Source: an uncultured Prevotellaceae bacterium
Lineage (GTDB): Bacteria; Bacteroidota; Bacteroidia; Bacteroidales; Bacteroidaceae
Assembly: GCA_902786665.1 (NCBI GenBank)
Contig: CADADN010000029.1
Span: forward strand, 1-44,214
Length of the DNA: 44,214 nucleotides
Direction: 5' to 3'
The stretch's first letter is position 1. Every line of letters starts with the position of its first letter. Under the pieces are notes generated by a model. The model was not told the DNA's origin. It saw only the letters and a program-made list of their open reading frames with translations, and ran no database searches. A program made the position numbers and the translations under genes. Below are positions 29,498 to 38,626 of this stretch, one piece after another.

Positions 29498-32400
29498 TTG
29501 TGGTTTTTTGCATTCACCATCCTACTGCTTTATATCATGTTACACTTGCCTGCCGTACAGTCATTCCTCGGCAAGCAGGTGGCTACCGCTGTTGGCGAAA
29601 AACTCGGCACCACCGTTCGGGTAGGACATGTTGATATAGGACTGCTCAACCGCATTGTCATCGACAATGTGGAGATTCTCGACCAATCGGATAAATCGAT
29701 GCTGAAAGCCTCGCGCCTCTCTGCCAAATACGACATCACCCCCTTGTTCAAAGGCCGTATCTCCATCTCCTCGGCCCAGTTGTTCGGTCTGAAAGCCCGT
29801 CTCTACAAGGCCACTGCCGACAGCGAGCCCAACTTCCAGTTTGTGCTCGACTCGCTGGCCTCGAAGGACGATACGCCAAGCCGTCCACTCGACCTGAACA
29901 TCAGTTCGCTCATCGTGCGCAACGGCTCACTTGCCTACGACCAACTCGACGCCCCCATGACCGAGGGCCAACTCAACCCCAAACATCTGAACCTGAGCAA
30001 CCTGAGTTGCCACCTGATGCTCCATCGCCTCACCGACGACATGATCAACCTGCGGGTGAAGCGTATCTCGTTCGTCGAGCAATCGGGGCTGCAACTCGAC
30101 AAACTGTCGCTCAACCTGGAAGCCGACAAGAAGGGAGCACTGCTCACCGAACTCCATGTGGCTTTGCCCAACAGCAGTCTGATAGCCGACACCCTCCGTG
30201 CCGAGTATCAGTTCAAGGATGACGAAATCATTCCACAGTCCGTCAAATTTGACGGCTGCATTACCGAGTCGCACATCTATCCCGGCGACCTGGCATCCAT
30301 CGTGCCACAGTTGCGGGAGTTCAACAACTCGCTGTCGCTTTCTTCCCGTTTTTCCGGCACCCTGAACAGCGTGAAATTCGACAACCTGAACCTCGACGCA
30401 GGAGCACCTTTGAAATTGGCGTGTAGCGGCTACTACGACAAGTCGGGAAGCCATCCCACATGGTTTGCCCAGATAGGCCATCTGGAGGCGCAGGCCGATG
30501 CGATATCCAAATTCGCCAAGAATTTCGGCACCACCGTCACCATACCCGAGGAAGTGCTGCGACTGGGCAGCATCACCCTTCAGGGCGAAGTGGGCGGAAA
30601 AGCACAGGAGATAGCCCTCCGAGGACATGTGAAGACCGATGCCGGCGAACTCACCACCACCGGGTCGCTCAGCGGCAACCATCTCGTGGGGCACTTGGAG
30701 ACAGATGGCGTGGACCTCAAGCGCATCCTGGCCGATGACAATTTTGGCATGCTTGCCACCACCATCGATGTGGATGGCGTCTTGCCTCTGGGCAAAGGGA
30801 TGACGCTGAGTGCCAAAGGCGACATCGCCCGCATCGACTACAAGCAACACACCTACAACAACATCCAGGTAGACGGCATTTACCGAGCCGGTGAGATAGA
30901 CGGACTGTTTGGCATCGACGACCCCAATGGAGAACTCGCCCTCAACGGCCATGTCGACCTCTCCGGGCCACAGCCTTCGGCCAATATCACTGCCACTGCG
31001 CGGCATTTCAACCCCCAGGCCATGGGACTGGTGGCCAACATGAAAGGCTATGTGATGGACTTCGAACTGCAAACCGATATGAGCGGAAACGCACTCAGCA
31101 ACCTGCAGGGAGAGGCCGACTTGACCAATCTCGTGGTGCAGACACCGGGAAAGACCTACAGGATGGAAAACCTCCATCTCGACACCGACAACAGCAGTGC
31201 CAGCAACCGGATGAAGGTGAAATGCGACTTCGGAGAACTGGAAATCGATGGCAAGTTCAACTACGAGACCATCGGCAAGAGTCTTGCCAATATCGTCAGG
31301 AGCAAGCTCCCTACCCTACCCATACTCCCCTCCACCTCACTGGCCCATGGCGACGAACTGCATATCGCCTCGGTCATCTCTGACAGCCGCTGGGCCAACG
31401 ACCTGCTAGGCATCGACGTGGGACTGAACTCGCCCCTCGCCATAGAAGGATGGATGAATGAGCGGGATAAAACGCTCGACCTGAGCATCTGGGCGCCAAG
31501 CATCGTGTATGATGACGACGAATACCGCGACATACAGGTGGTGATGACTACCCAAGACAACGCTCTGAAGACCAATGCACAGGTGACCATGATGCTCGAC
31601 AACGACAAGCATCTCAAACTCAACCTCTCCTCGACCGCTGCCGACAACCTGCTCCACAGCGACATCACCTTCAACAGCGATGACGAGGAGAACCAGGTCG
31701 TACATGGCACCATCAGTACGGTGAGCGAGTTCTACATGGACCTGAACCACCGCGAGGCCGCTCACGTGCGCTTCCAGCCCAGCGAGATTTTTCTGAACGA
31801 CACGCCATGGAACGTGCAGCCCTCCGACCTGGTGCTGTCGAAAAACAACATCGTCATCGACCAGTTCTCGGTAGAGAACGGCAATCAGCACGTGAAAATC
31901 TCAGGAACGGTGACCGATGGCAAGAACGACACCATCCATGTAGATATGAACCATCTTGACGCTGAGTTTATCTCCAACATCATCAATGTGTCGGGCGTGG
32001 ATTTCGGAGGTCAGATATCAGGCGACGCCTATGTCACCTCGGTCTTCGACAAGCCTCAGGCAAAGGCCAACTTGATGATTGATGACTTCAAGTTCACAGA
32101 TGGCCGTATCGGTGAGATGAACCTCGCCGTGAACTTCAATGACAACCGCATCGAACTCGATGGCCATGCCATCGATAAGCATGCTGAAACTACCGACGTG
32201 AAGGGCTACGTCTCGCTCGAAGATGAAGAAATCGAACTGAACATCCTGCCCTGTGGCACCTCGCTGGATTTTCTGGAGACCTTCACAGAAAGTTTCATGG
32301 GCGACATCGACGTGCGTGTGGCCGGTAGCCTCCGCCTGTTCGGACCACTCGATGAAATCAACCTCGAGGGAAAGGTGGTGGCCAATGGCGACATCTTCGT

Positions 32401-33898
32401 GAAGAGCCTGAACACCCACTATACCATGGTGAATGATACCGTGACGCTCATCCCCAACCATATCATCTTCAACAACGACATTGTCTACGACCGTGATGGA
32501 CATACCGGCATTGTCACTGGCAGCGTGGACCATGACGAACTGAGCGACTTCACCTTCGACATCGGCATAAGGGCCAACAACCTCTTGGCCTACGATTTCA
32601 AGGAATTCGGCGACGACACCTTCTGTGGCACCGTCTATGCCACGGGCACCTGCCACATCAAGAGCGAGGGCGATGGCACCGTGATCGACGTAGACGCCAC
32701 CACCAACCCCAACACCATTTTCTACTACAATGCAGCCAGTCCGGAAGCCCTGAGCAGTCAGGACTTCATCACATGGAACGACGTGACGCCCGAGGCCCTC
32801 GACTTCAGCGACCTACCCTCGGCCAGCGGACCAGGTTCACAACCCAAGGCAAAGGTGGAGCGCACCGTGGCGACAATGCCTGAGATACCCTCTGACCTGC
32901 GCATGAATTTCCGTATCAACGCCACCCCCGACGCCACCCTCCGACTGCTGATGGATGCCGAGAGCGGCGACTACGTGGCCCTGAACGGCAGCGGCTCGCT
33001 TCGCGCATCGTACTTCAACAAAGGGTCGTTCAATCTCTATGGCAACTACTTGGTGGACCATGGACTCTACCATCTCACTATCCAGAACGTCATCAAGAAA
33101 GAATTCGATTTCGAACAAGGAGGAACCATCGCCTTTGGCGGCAATCCCTATGATGCTGCACTGGACCTGAAGGCCATATATGTGGTGAACGGCGTGCCCC
33201 TCTCCGACCTGAACCTGGGCCAGAGTTTCAGCACCAACAACATCCGCGTGAACTGTATCATGAACATCACCGGCACCCCCGAGCATCCCAAGGTGGATTT
33301 CGACATGGAACTTCCCACTGTGAACAGCGACGCCGAGCAAATGGTGCGTAGTCTGATCAACAGCGAAGAGGAACTCAACCAGCAGATGATTTACCTGCTG
33401 GCCATCGGCCGCTTCTACAACCAAAATTCCAATGCCATGAGCGAGACGGGGCAAAGCCAGACCAGTCTGGCCATGCAGAGTCTGCTCAGCGGCACCATCA
33501 GCCAGCAAATCAACAATGTGCTGAAGAACTTCATCAAAACCAGCAATTGGAACTTCGGTGCCAACATCTCCACCGGCGACGAAGGTTTCAACAATGCCGA
33601 GTATGAAGGACTGCTCAGCGGGCGACTGCTCAACAACCGACTGCTCATCAACGGACAGTTCGGCTACCGCGACAACCCCAATGCCACCACCAGTTTCATC
33701 GGCGACTTCGATATCCGCTACCTGCTGCTTCCCAACGGCAACTTGGCCGTGAAGGTGTACAACCAGGCCAATGACCGCTACTTCATCAAGAACAGTTTGA
33801 ACACGCAAGGACTGGGACTTATCATGAAGAAAGACTTTAACGGTTGGCGCGAACTGCTTGGCATCAAGAGAAAAGAGAAAAAAACAAAAACCAAATAA
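29498..33898 (+). CDS. tamB: TamB-family translocation/assembly protein (DUF490)
   Basis: About 1466 residues, anchored by an N-terminal membrane segment (WFFAFTILLLYIMLHLPAVQ) with the rest periplasmic. The long beta-helical body is built of strand repeats such as GELTTTGSLSGNHLVGHLET and DGHTGIVTGSVDHDELSDFT. The C-terminal TamB domain (~1170-1450) has FNLYGNYLVDHGLYHLTIQN, FDFEQGGTIAFGGNPYDAAL and YLLAIGRFYNQNS. TamB-like proteins bridge the inner and outer membranes for lipid transport or envelope assembly. TTG 29498 is the first usable start, but the basic residues just before it (KLRRIISAV, 29471-29497) are in frame and look native. The next gene starts 1 nt after this stop. Confidence 0.85.
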   Translation: MWFFAFTILLLYIMLHLPAVQSFLGKQVATAVGEKLGTTVRVGHVDIGLLNRIVIDNVEILDQSDKSMLKASRLSAKYDITPLFKGRISISSAQLFGLKARLYKATADSEPNFQFVLDSLASKDDTPSRPLDLNISSLIVRNGSLAYDQLDAPMTEGQLNPKHLNLSNLSCHLMLHRLTDDMINLRVKRISFVEQSGLQLDKLSLNLEADKKGALLTELHVALPNSSLIADTLRAEYQFKDDEIIPQSVKFDGCITESHIYPGDLASIVPQLREFNNSLSLSSRFSGTLNSVKFDNLNLDAGAPLKLACSGYYDKSGSHPTWFAQIGHLEAQADAISKFAKNFGTTVTIPEEVLRLGSITLQGEVGGKAQEIALRGHVKTDAGELTTTGSLSGNHLVGHLETDGVDLKRILADDNFGMLATTIDVDGVLPLGKGMTLSAKGDIARIDYKQHTYNNIQVDGIYRAGEIDGLFGIDDPNGELALNGHVDLSGPQPSANITATARHFNPQAMGLVANMKGYVMDFELQTDMSGNALSNLQGEADLTNLVVQTPGKTYRMENLHLDTDNSSASNRMKVKCDFGELEIDGKFNYETIGKSLANIVRSKLPTLPILPSTSLAHGDELHIASVISDSRWANDLLGIDVGLNSPLAIEGWMNERDKTLDLSIWAPSIVYDDDEYRDIQVVMTTQDNALKTNAQVTMMLDNDKHLKLNLSSTAADNLLHSDITFNSDDEENQVVHGTISTVSEFYMDLNHREAAHVRFQPSEIFLNDTPWNVQPSDLVLSKNNIVIDQFSVENGNQHVKISGTVTDGKNDTIHVDMNHLDAEFISNIINVSGVDFGGQISGDAYVTSVFDKPQAKANLMIDDFKFTDGRIGEMNLAVNFNDNRIELDGHAIDKHAETTDVKGYVSLEDEEIELNILPCGTSLDFLETFTESFMGDIDVRVAGSLRLFGPLDEINLEGKVVANGDIFVKSLNTHYTMVNDTVTLIPNHIIFNNDIVYDRDGHTGIVTGSVDHDELSDFTFDIGIRANNLLAYDFKEFGDDTFCGTVYATGTCHIKSEGDGTVIDVDATTNPNTIFYYNAASPEALSSQDFITWNDVTPEALDFSDLPSASGPGSQPKAKVERTVATMPEIPSDLRMNFRINATPDATLRLLMDAESGDYVALNGSGSLRASYFNKGSFNLYGNYLVDHGLYHLTIQNVIKKEFDFEQGGTIAFGGNPYDAALDLKAIYVVNGVPLSDLNLGQSFSTNNIRVNCIMNITGTPEHPKVDFDMELPTVNSDAEQMVRSLINSEEELNQQMIYLLAIGRFYNQNSNAMSETGQSQTSLAMQSLLSGTISQQINNVLKNFIKTSNWNFGANISTGDEGFNNAEYEGLLSGRLLNNRLLINGQFGYRDNPNATTSFIGDFDIRYLLLPNGNLAVKVYNQANDRYFIKNSLNTQGLGLIMKKDFNGWRELLGIKRKEKKTKTK

Positions 33899-33899
33899 C

Positions 33900-35636
33900 A
33901 TGAAACACATCATCCTGGCTGTTATGGCCTCATTCCTAATCACACCCATGCAGACAATGGCAAAAAACAAGACGGTGACGATACGCGTCGTGCAAACCAG
34001 CGACGTGCATGGTTGCTTTTTCCCCTACGACTTCATCAACCGCAAGCCACTGAACGGCACGCTGGCTAGAGTCTCCACCTATGTCAAGGAATTGCGAAAG
34101 GAATATGGCAACAACGTCATCCTGCTCGACAACGGCGATATCCTGCAAGGGCAGCCCACCTGCTACTACTCCAACTACGTGAACCCGAAGATGCCCAACG
34201 TGGCCGCATCGGTAATCAACTACTTGCGCTACGATGCCCAGGCCATGGGCAACCACGATGTGGAGACCGGACATGCCGTATACGACAAATGGATAAAGGA
34301 GGTGAACTGTGACATGCTAGGTGCCAATATCATCGACACCTCGACCGGCAAGCCCTATGTGAAACCCTATAAAATGCTGGAGCGCGACGGCGTGCGCATA
34401 GCCGTGATAGGCTTGCTCACTCCCGCTATCCCCCATTGGCTCAATGAGAAATTGTGGACGGGACTCCGATTCGAAGAGATGGTGTCGTCGGCACGCAAGT
34501 GGATGGACTACGTGCAGGCCAACGAGCACCCCGACGTGGTAATAGGCCTGTTTCACTCGGGCACAGAGGGGGGCATCACTACCGATGAGTATGAAGAGGA
34601 TGCTTCGTTCAAAGTGGCCCGCGAGGTGCCTGGCTTCGACCTCATCCTTTATGGCCACGACCATATCCAATATAGCGGCAGCGTGACCAACGTCGTCGGC
34701 AAGCAGGTGGTGTGCCTAGACCCCTCGAGCAACGCGCTCAACGTGGCCGATGCCACGATTACCGTGAGGAAAGGCCGCCGCGGCAAGGTGACGAAAGAAG
34801 TGAAGGGCGAAGTGGTGAGTATGAGTGAAATAGCCATCGACCAGGAATTCGTCGACTACTTCCAGCCAGCCATCGACAGCGTGAAGAACTACGTAGACCG
34901 CAAAATCGGACGGTTTGAGAATACCATTTACACCCGTGACTGCTATTTTGGCAGCGCCGCCTTCACCGATTTCATCCACGACCTGCAGATGAGCCTGACC
35001 GGAGCCGACATCTCGTTCAACGCCCCATTGTCGTTCAACACATCGATCAAGGCAGGTGACGTGTATGTGAGCGACATGTTCAACCTCTACCGTTATGAGA
35101 ACGAACTCTACGTGCTGAAGATGACCGGCGAGGAGGTGCGCAAACACCTGGAGATGAGTTACGACCTGTGGGTGAACACGATGACCAGTGCCGACGACCA
35201 TATCATGTTGCTCAACGACGGAAGCACCGACGACAAGCAGCGATTCATGTTCAAGAACCTGGCGTTCAACTTCGACAGTGCCGCAGGCATCGACTACGAG
35301 GTGGATGTGACGAAACCCAACGGGCAGAAGGTGCGCATCCTGCGCATGAGCAATGGCGAGCCCTTTGATGAGCATAAATGGTACAAGGTAGCCATGAACA
35401 GCTATCGCGGCAATGGTGGCGGCGAGTTGCTCACCCGCGGTGCAGGCATCCCGAAAGAAGAAATTCCTAACCGAATCATCTACCAAAGCGAGAGAGACCA
35501 GCGCCATTATCTGATGCAGGAAATAGAGAAAGCCGGGGTGCTCAACCCTCAACCCCACAACAATTGGCGCTTCGTGCCAGAAGAGTGGACCGTTCCGGCT
35601 ATTGAGCGCGACCGTAAATTGCTATTTGGAGAATGA
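33900..35636 (+). CDS. 5'-nucleotidase/UshA-type metallophosphoesterase, exported
   Basis: 578 residues from ATG 33900, 1 nt after the tamB stop. A signal peptide MKHIILAVMASFLITPMQTM precedes the metallophosphatase domain (~27-300). Metal-binding motifs: D35-x-H37 in VQTSDVHG, D77/D80 in LLDNGDILQG, N118-H119-D120 in MGNHDVE, His in GLFHSG, and YGHDH. The C-terminal nucleotidase domain (~330-560) has SFNAPLSFNTSIKAG, MFNLYRYENELYVLKMTGEE and MNSYRGNGGGE. It hydrolyses nucleotides or 2',3'-cyclic nucleotides in the periplasm for scavenging. Probably cotranscribed with tamB. A CTAG array follows the stop. Confidence 0.9.
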   Translation: MKHIILAVMASFLITPMQTMAKNKTVTIRVVQTSDVHGCFFPYDFINRKPLNGTLARVSTYVKELRKEYGNNVILLDNGDILQGQPTCYYSNYVNPKMPNVAASVINYLRYDAQAMGNHDVETGHAVYDKWIKEVNCDMLGANIIDTSTGKPYVKPYKMLERDGVRIAVIGLLTPAIPHWLNEKLWTGLRFEEMVSSARKWMDYVQANEHPDVVIGLFHSGTEGGITTDEYEEDASFKVAREVPGFDLILYGHDHIQYSGSVTNVVGKQVVCLDPSSNALNVADATITVRKGRRGKVTKEVKGEVVSMSEIAIDQEFVDYFQPAIDSVKNYVDRKIGRFENTIYTRDCYFGSAAFTDFIHDLQMSLTGADISFNAPLSFNTSIKAGDVYVSDMFNLYRYENELYVLKMTGEEVRKHLEMSYDLWVNTMTSADDHIMLLNDGSTDDKQRFMFKNLAFNFDSAAGIDYEVDVTKPNGQKVRILRMSNGEPFDEHKWYKVAMNSYRGNGGGELLTRGAGIPKEEIPNRIIYQSERDQRHYLMQEIEKAGVLNPQPHNNWRFVPEEWTVPAIERDRKLLFGE

Positions 35637-35643
35637 GAAGGAA

Positions 35644-35711
35644 CTAGGAAAACTAGAAGAACTAGTAGCCCTAGAAAATCTAGAATATCTAGTAATCCTA
35701 GTAATCTCTAG
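35644..35711. repeat. CTAG array with strict 9-bp spacing
   Basis: CTAG occurs at 35644, 35653, 35662, 35671, 35680, 35689 and 35698, exactly 9 bp apart, and at 35708 (+10). CTAG is normally rare in bacterial DNA. The array begins 7 bp after the nucleotidase stop and ends 33 bp before the sugar transferase start. Confidence 0.92.
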
Positions 35712-35744
35712 GAAGCCAGCTCAAAACAAAATTTTAGACATAAT

Positions 35745-36362
35745 ATGTATAAGCATTTTTTCAAACGGGTTATCGACATCGTATTCGCACTGCTGGTGCT
35801 TATTGTCTTCTCGCCAGTATTGCTGGTGGTGTGGGTATGGTTGCATTTTGCCAATAAAGGCGCGGGTGCCTTCTTCTATCAGGACCGCCCAGGAAAAGAC
35901 GGCAAGATTTTCAAGGTGGTGAAGTTCAAGACAATGACCGACGAGCGTGATGCCGAAGGCAATCTCCTGCCCGACACAGAGCGACTGACGAAGGTGGGCA
36001 AGATGGTCAGGGCGTCGTCGCTCGACGAACTTCCCCAGCTCATCAATGTGCTTCGCGGTGAGATGTCTCTGCTTGGTCCCCGTCCACTTCTGCCCGAATA
36101 CCTGCCTCTCTACAGCAAGGAGCAGATGAGGCGCCATGAGGTGCGACCGGGCATCTCGGGTTGGGCGCAATGCCATGGCCGCAACGCCATCACCTGGACC
36201 CAGAAGTTTGAGTACGACGTGTGGTATGTAGACCACCTGTCGTTCCTGGTCGACGTGAAAATCGTGCTCATCACCCTGAAGAGAGTGTTTGCCCGTGAAG
36301 GAATCAACCAGGAAGGCACGCCTGGCGGAATGACGATGGAACCATTCAACGGGCACAATTAA
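35745..36362 (+). CDS. PglC/WcaJ-type undecaprenyl-phosphate sugar-phosphate transferase
   Basis: 205 residues, the short monotopic form of the bacterial sugar transferase family. A re-entrant membrane helix (IVFALLVLIVFSPVLLVVWV) is followed by the amphipathic/catalytic region: FFYQDRPGKDGKIFKVVKFK, TM, then RASSLDELPQLINVLRGEMS with the catalytic Asp-Glu, LLGPRPLLPEYL and RPGISGWAQCHGRN. It transfers a sugar-1-phosphate from a UDP-sugar to undecaprenyl phosphate, the first membrane step of a glycan such as capsule, O-antigen or glycoprotein. No other glycan genes are beside it, so it is probably an orphan initiating enzyme. Confidence 0.9.
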   Translation: MYKHFFKRVIDIVFALLVLIVFSPVLLVVWVWLHFANKGAGAFFYQDRPGKDGKIFKVVKFKTMTDERDAEGNLLPDTERLTKVGKMVRASSLDELPQLINVLRGEMSLLGPRPLLPEYLPLYSKEQMRRHEVRPGISGWAQCHGRNAITWTQKFEYDVWYVDHLSFLVDVKIVLITLKRVFAREGINQEGTPGGMTMEPFNGHN

Positions 36363-36375
36363 GACGACCTTCTTC

Positions 36376-37536
36376 ATGTCAAGAAAAGAAATGAGATACA
36401 CCAAGACCATCCTTTTCCCCCTCGTCATGGCATGTGGGGTGCTGCTAATGCTTGCACAATGCAGGAAGAACGGGACATCGGTGCACAATGAACAAGGCGA
36501 CACGCTGGCCATGCGCTATGCCACGTTGCTTCAAATCGTGAAATACGACGGCTATACAACGGTGTCGATTGCCAACCCCTGGAAGGAAGGCATCCCCCTG
36601 CACCGCTACGTGCTGGTAGACAAACATCGGCCTCTGCCCGACCATCTGCCCGAGGGCACCGTTATCAGAACTCCCATTGAGCGTGCTGTCATCTTCACTG
36701 CCTCTCATTGTCAGCTGTTGGGATGGCTCCACGGTGAACGTCAACTTGCGGGTGTGGCCGACTTGAAATACATGTCGATTCCCTGGGTGCAGCAGGGTGT
36801 GAGAGAGGGAACCATCACCGACTGTGGCGACGGCATGAACCCCGTGGTGGAGAAAATCATCGATATGGCTCCCGACCTGCTGATGCTCTCCCCGTTCGAG
36901 AACTCCGGTGGCTACGGCCAACTGGAAGACATCCACATCCCCTTGATGGAGTGTGCCGACTACATGGAGACGTCGGCGTTGGGCCGTGCTGAGTGGATGC
37001 GACTCTATGGCATGCTCTTCGGCAAGGAAGAGGTGGCCGACTCGCTCTTCAATGTGATGCACCAGTCGTACATGGCCTTGAAAGACAGTGCCCGCAAGGC
37101 TACGGTACAGCGCTCGATCATCACCGAGAAACTTACTGGCTCTACCTGGTATGTGGCAGGTGGTGAAAGTTCGGTGGGACGGTTGATAGCCGATGCCAAC
37201 GGTAGGTATGCCTGGGCCGATGACAAGCACAGCGGCAGTTTGTCGATGACTTTCGAGACCGTACTCGACAAGGCCGGACAGTCGGATGTGTGGATTTTCA
37301 ACCATTTCGGTTCTGGCCGCCTGACTTATTCGAGACTTGCCTCCGAATATCCCGGATATAAGGAGATGAAAGCCTTCAAGGAACACAACACCTGGTATGT
37401 GGACACTCAGCAAGTGACATACTTCGAGGAGGTGCCGTTCCGTCCCGATTTCCTGCTGCGCGACTACATCTGTCTGCTCCATCCTGAACTGGGACTGGGA
37501 CAACCGAAATACTATACCCCGGTAGCAACGGAATGA
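36376..37536 (+). CDS. BtuF/FepB-like periplasmic binding lipoprotein (copy 1)
   Basis: 386 residues from ATG 36376 (ATG 36391 is also possible). The N terminus carries a lipoprotein-like signal with Cys in MLAQCRKNG. The cluster-A-type binding domain has two lobes joined by a long helix: VIRTPIERAVIFTASHCQLL at the first lobe start, IIDMAPDLLMLSPFENSGGY, LGRAEWMRLYGMLFGKEEVA in the linking helix, and SVGRLIADANGRYAWAD later. These are features of vitamin B12/iron-chelate binding proteins. The start is 14 nt after the sugar transferase stop, and the BtuC-type permease follows. The gene at 38627 is a diverged paralogue. Confidence 0.82.
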   Translation: MSRKEMRYTKTILFPLVMACGVLLMLAQCRKNGTSVHNEQGDTLAMRYATLLQIVKYDGYTTVSIANPWKEGIPLHRYVLVDKHRPLPDHLPEGTVIRTPIERAVIFTASHCQLLGWLHGERQLAGVADLKYMSIPWVQQGVREGTITDCGDGMNPVVEKIIDMAPDLLMLSPFENSGGYGQLEDIHIPLMECADYMETSALGRAEWMRLYGMLFGKEEVADSLFNVMHQSYMALKDSARKATVQRSIITEKLTGSTWYVAGGESSVGRLIADANGRYAWADDKHSGSLSMTFETVLDKAGQSDVWIFNHFGSGRLTYSRLASEYPGYKEMKAFKEHNTWYVDTQQVTYFEEVPFRPDFLLRDYICLLHPELGLGQPKYYTPVATE

Positions 37537-37605
37537 CCCAGCCCCCAATAGACACAACCTTGTGGAAATAAACGATAGGAACCATTCAACACAGCCCATA
37601 TCAAG

Positions 37606-38619
37606 ATGAAAGGCGTGAGATATTGCATACTGATGATCCTGGCCATCGTCATCCTCTTCGTGCTCAACCTGCTGATAGGCTCGATCAAGATACCGGCCAG
37701 CGATGTGTTCTCCATACTTCTGGGCGACGAAAGCCAGAAAGCGTCGTGGCGCTACATCGTGATGGAGACCCGTCTGCCCCAAGCCATCACCGCCAGTCTG
37801 TGCGGTGGAGCGCTGGCTGTGAGCGGACTGATGCTGCAGACCGCCTTCAAGAATCCTCTGGCGGGTCCTTCGATTTTCGGTATCAGCGGCGGTGCCAGTC
37901 TGGGAGTGGCTCTGGTGATGCTGTTGATGGGCGGCTCGATTACCTCGGGCATATTCCAGGCCACTGGTTTCATGGCCATCATCGTGGGGGCCTTTGTCGG
38001 GGCAATGGCCGTGACCATGCTGATTTTCCTCTTCTCGACGATGGTGAGAAACAGCGTGATGCTGCTCATTATCGGCGTGATGATCGGCTTCGTGTCGTCG
38101 TCGGTCATCTCGCTGCTCAATTTCTTCGCCACCGAAGAAGGTGTCAAGTCGTATGCCGTATGGGGAATGGGCAATTTCGGTGGCGTGACCATGGCCAACA
38201 TCCCATTTTTCTCCATTTCCATCCTTCTGGCCCTCGGGGCTTCGCTCCTGCTCATCAAACCCCTCAACGCCCTGCTGTTGGGCGAGCAATATGCCGAGAA
38301 CCTGGGCATCAACACCATCAGGGTGCGCAACTGGCTGCTCATCGTGACCGGACTGCTCACTGCCGTGACCACCGCGTTCTGCGGACCGGTGTCGTTCATC
38401 GGCCTTGCCGTTCCCCATATCGCCCGCATGCTGCTCACCACCGAGAACCACCGCCAACTGTTGCCCGCCACCATCCTTACCGGCGCTGCCGTGGCCCTGC
38501 TCTGCAATCTCGTATGCTATCTTCCGGGCGAGAACGGGGTCATCCCGCTCAATGCTGTCACCCCACTCCTCGGTGCCCCCATCATCATCTACGTGATTGT
38601 GCACAACCGTCATTTCTAA
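37606..38619 (+). CDS. BtuC/FecCD-type ABC transporter permease
   Basis: 337 residues with about ten membrane segments (FecCD family). Recognisable motifs: RLPQAITASLCGGALAVSGL, MLQTAFKNPLAGPSIFGISG and, near the C terminus, GPVSFIGLAVPHIARML followed by LLPATILTGAAVALLCNLV. These are the signature segments of B12/haem/siderophore permeases that contact BtuD-like ATPases. It lies between two binding-protein genes. No ATPase gene is in the window, so the transporter must borrow one encoded elsewhere or be incomplete. Confidence 0.92.
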   Translation: MKGVRYCILMILAIVILFVLNLLIGSIKIPASDVFSILLGDESQKASWRYIVMETRLPQAITASLCGGALAVSGLMLQTAFKNPLAGPSIFGISGGASLGVALVMLLMGGSITSGIFQATGFMAIIVGAFVGAMAVTMLIFLFSTMVRNSVMLLIIGVMIGFVSSSVISLLNFFATEEGVKSYAVWGMGNFGGVTMANIPFFSISILLALGASLLLIKPLNALLLGEQYAENLGINTIRVRNWLLIVTGLLTAVTTAFCGPVSFIGLAVPHIARMLLTTENHRQLLPATILTGAAVALLCNLVCYLPGENGVIPLNAVTPLLGAPIIIYVIVHNRHF

Positions 38620-38626
38620 CCCGCCA

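Noticed and set aside
29927-31177. 416-codon antisense frame inside tamB
   Set aside because: No recognisable domain and wholly inside a well-supported gene.
35602-35922. Frame reading Leu every third residue (ELGKLEELVALENL)
   Set aside because: The pattern is simply the 9-bp CTAG array read as codons. The frame overlaps the nucleotidase end and the sugar transferase start.
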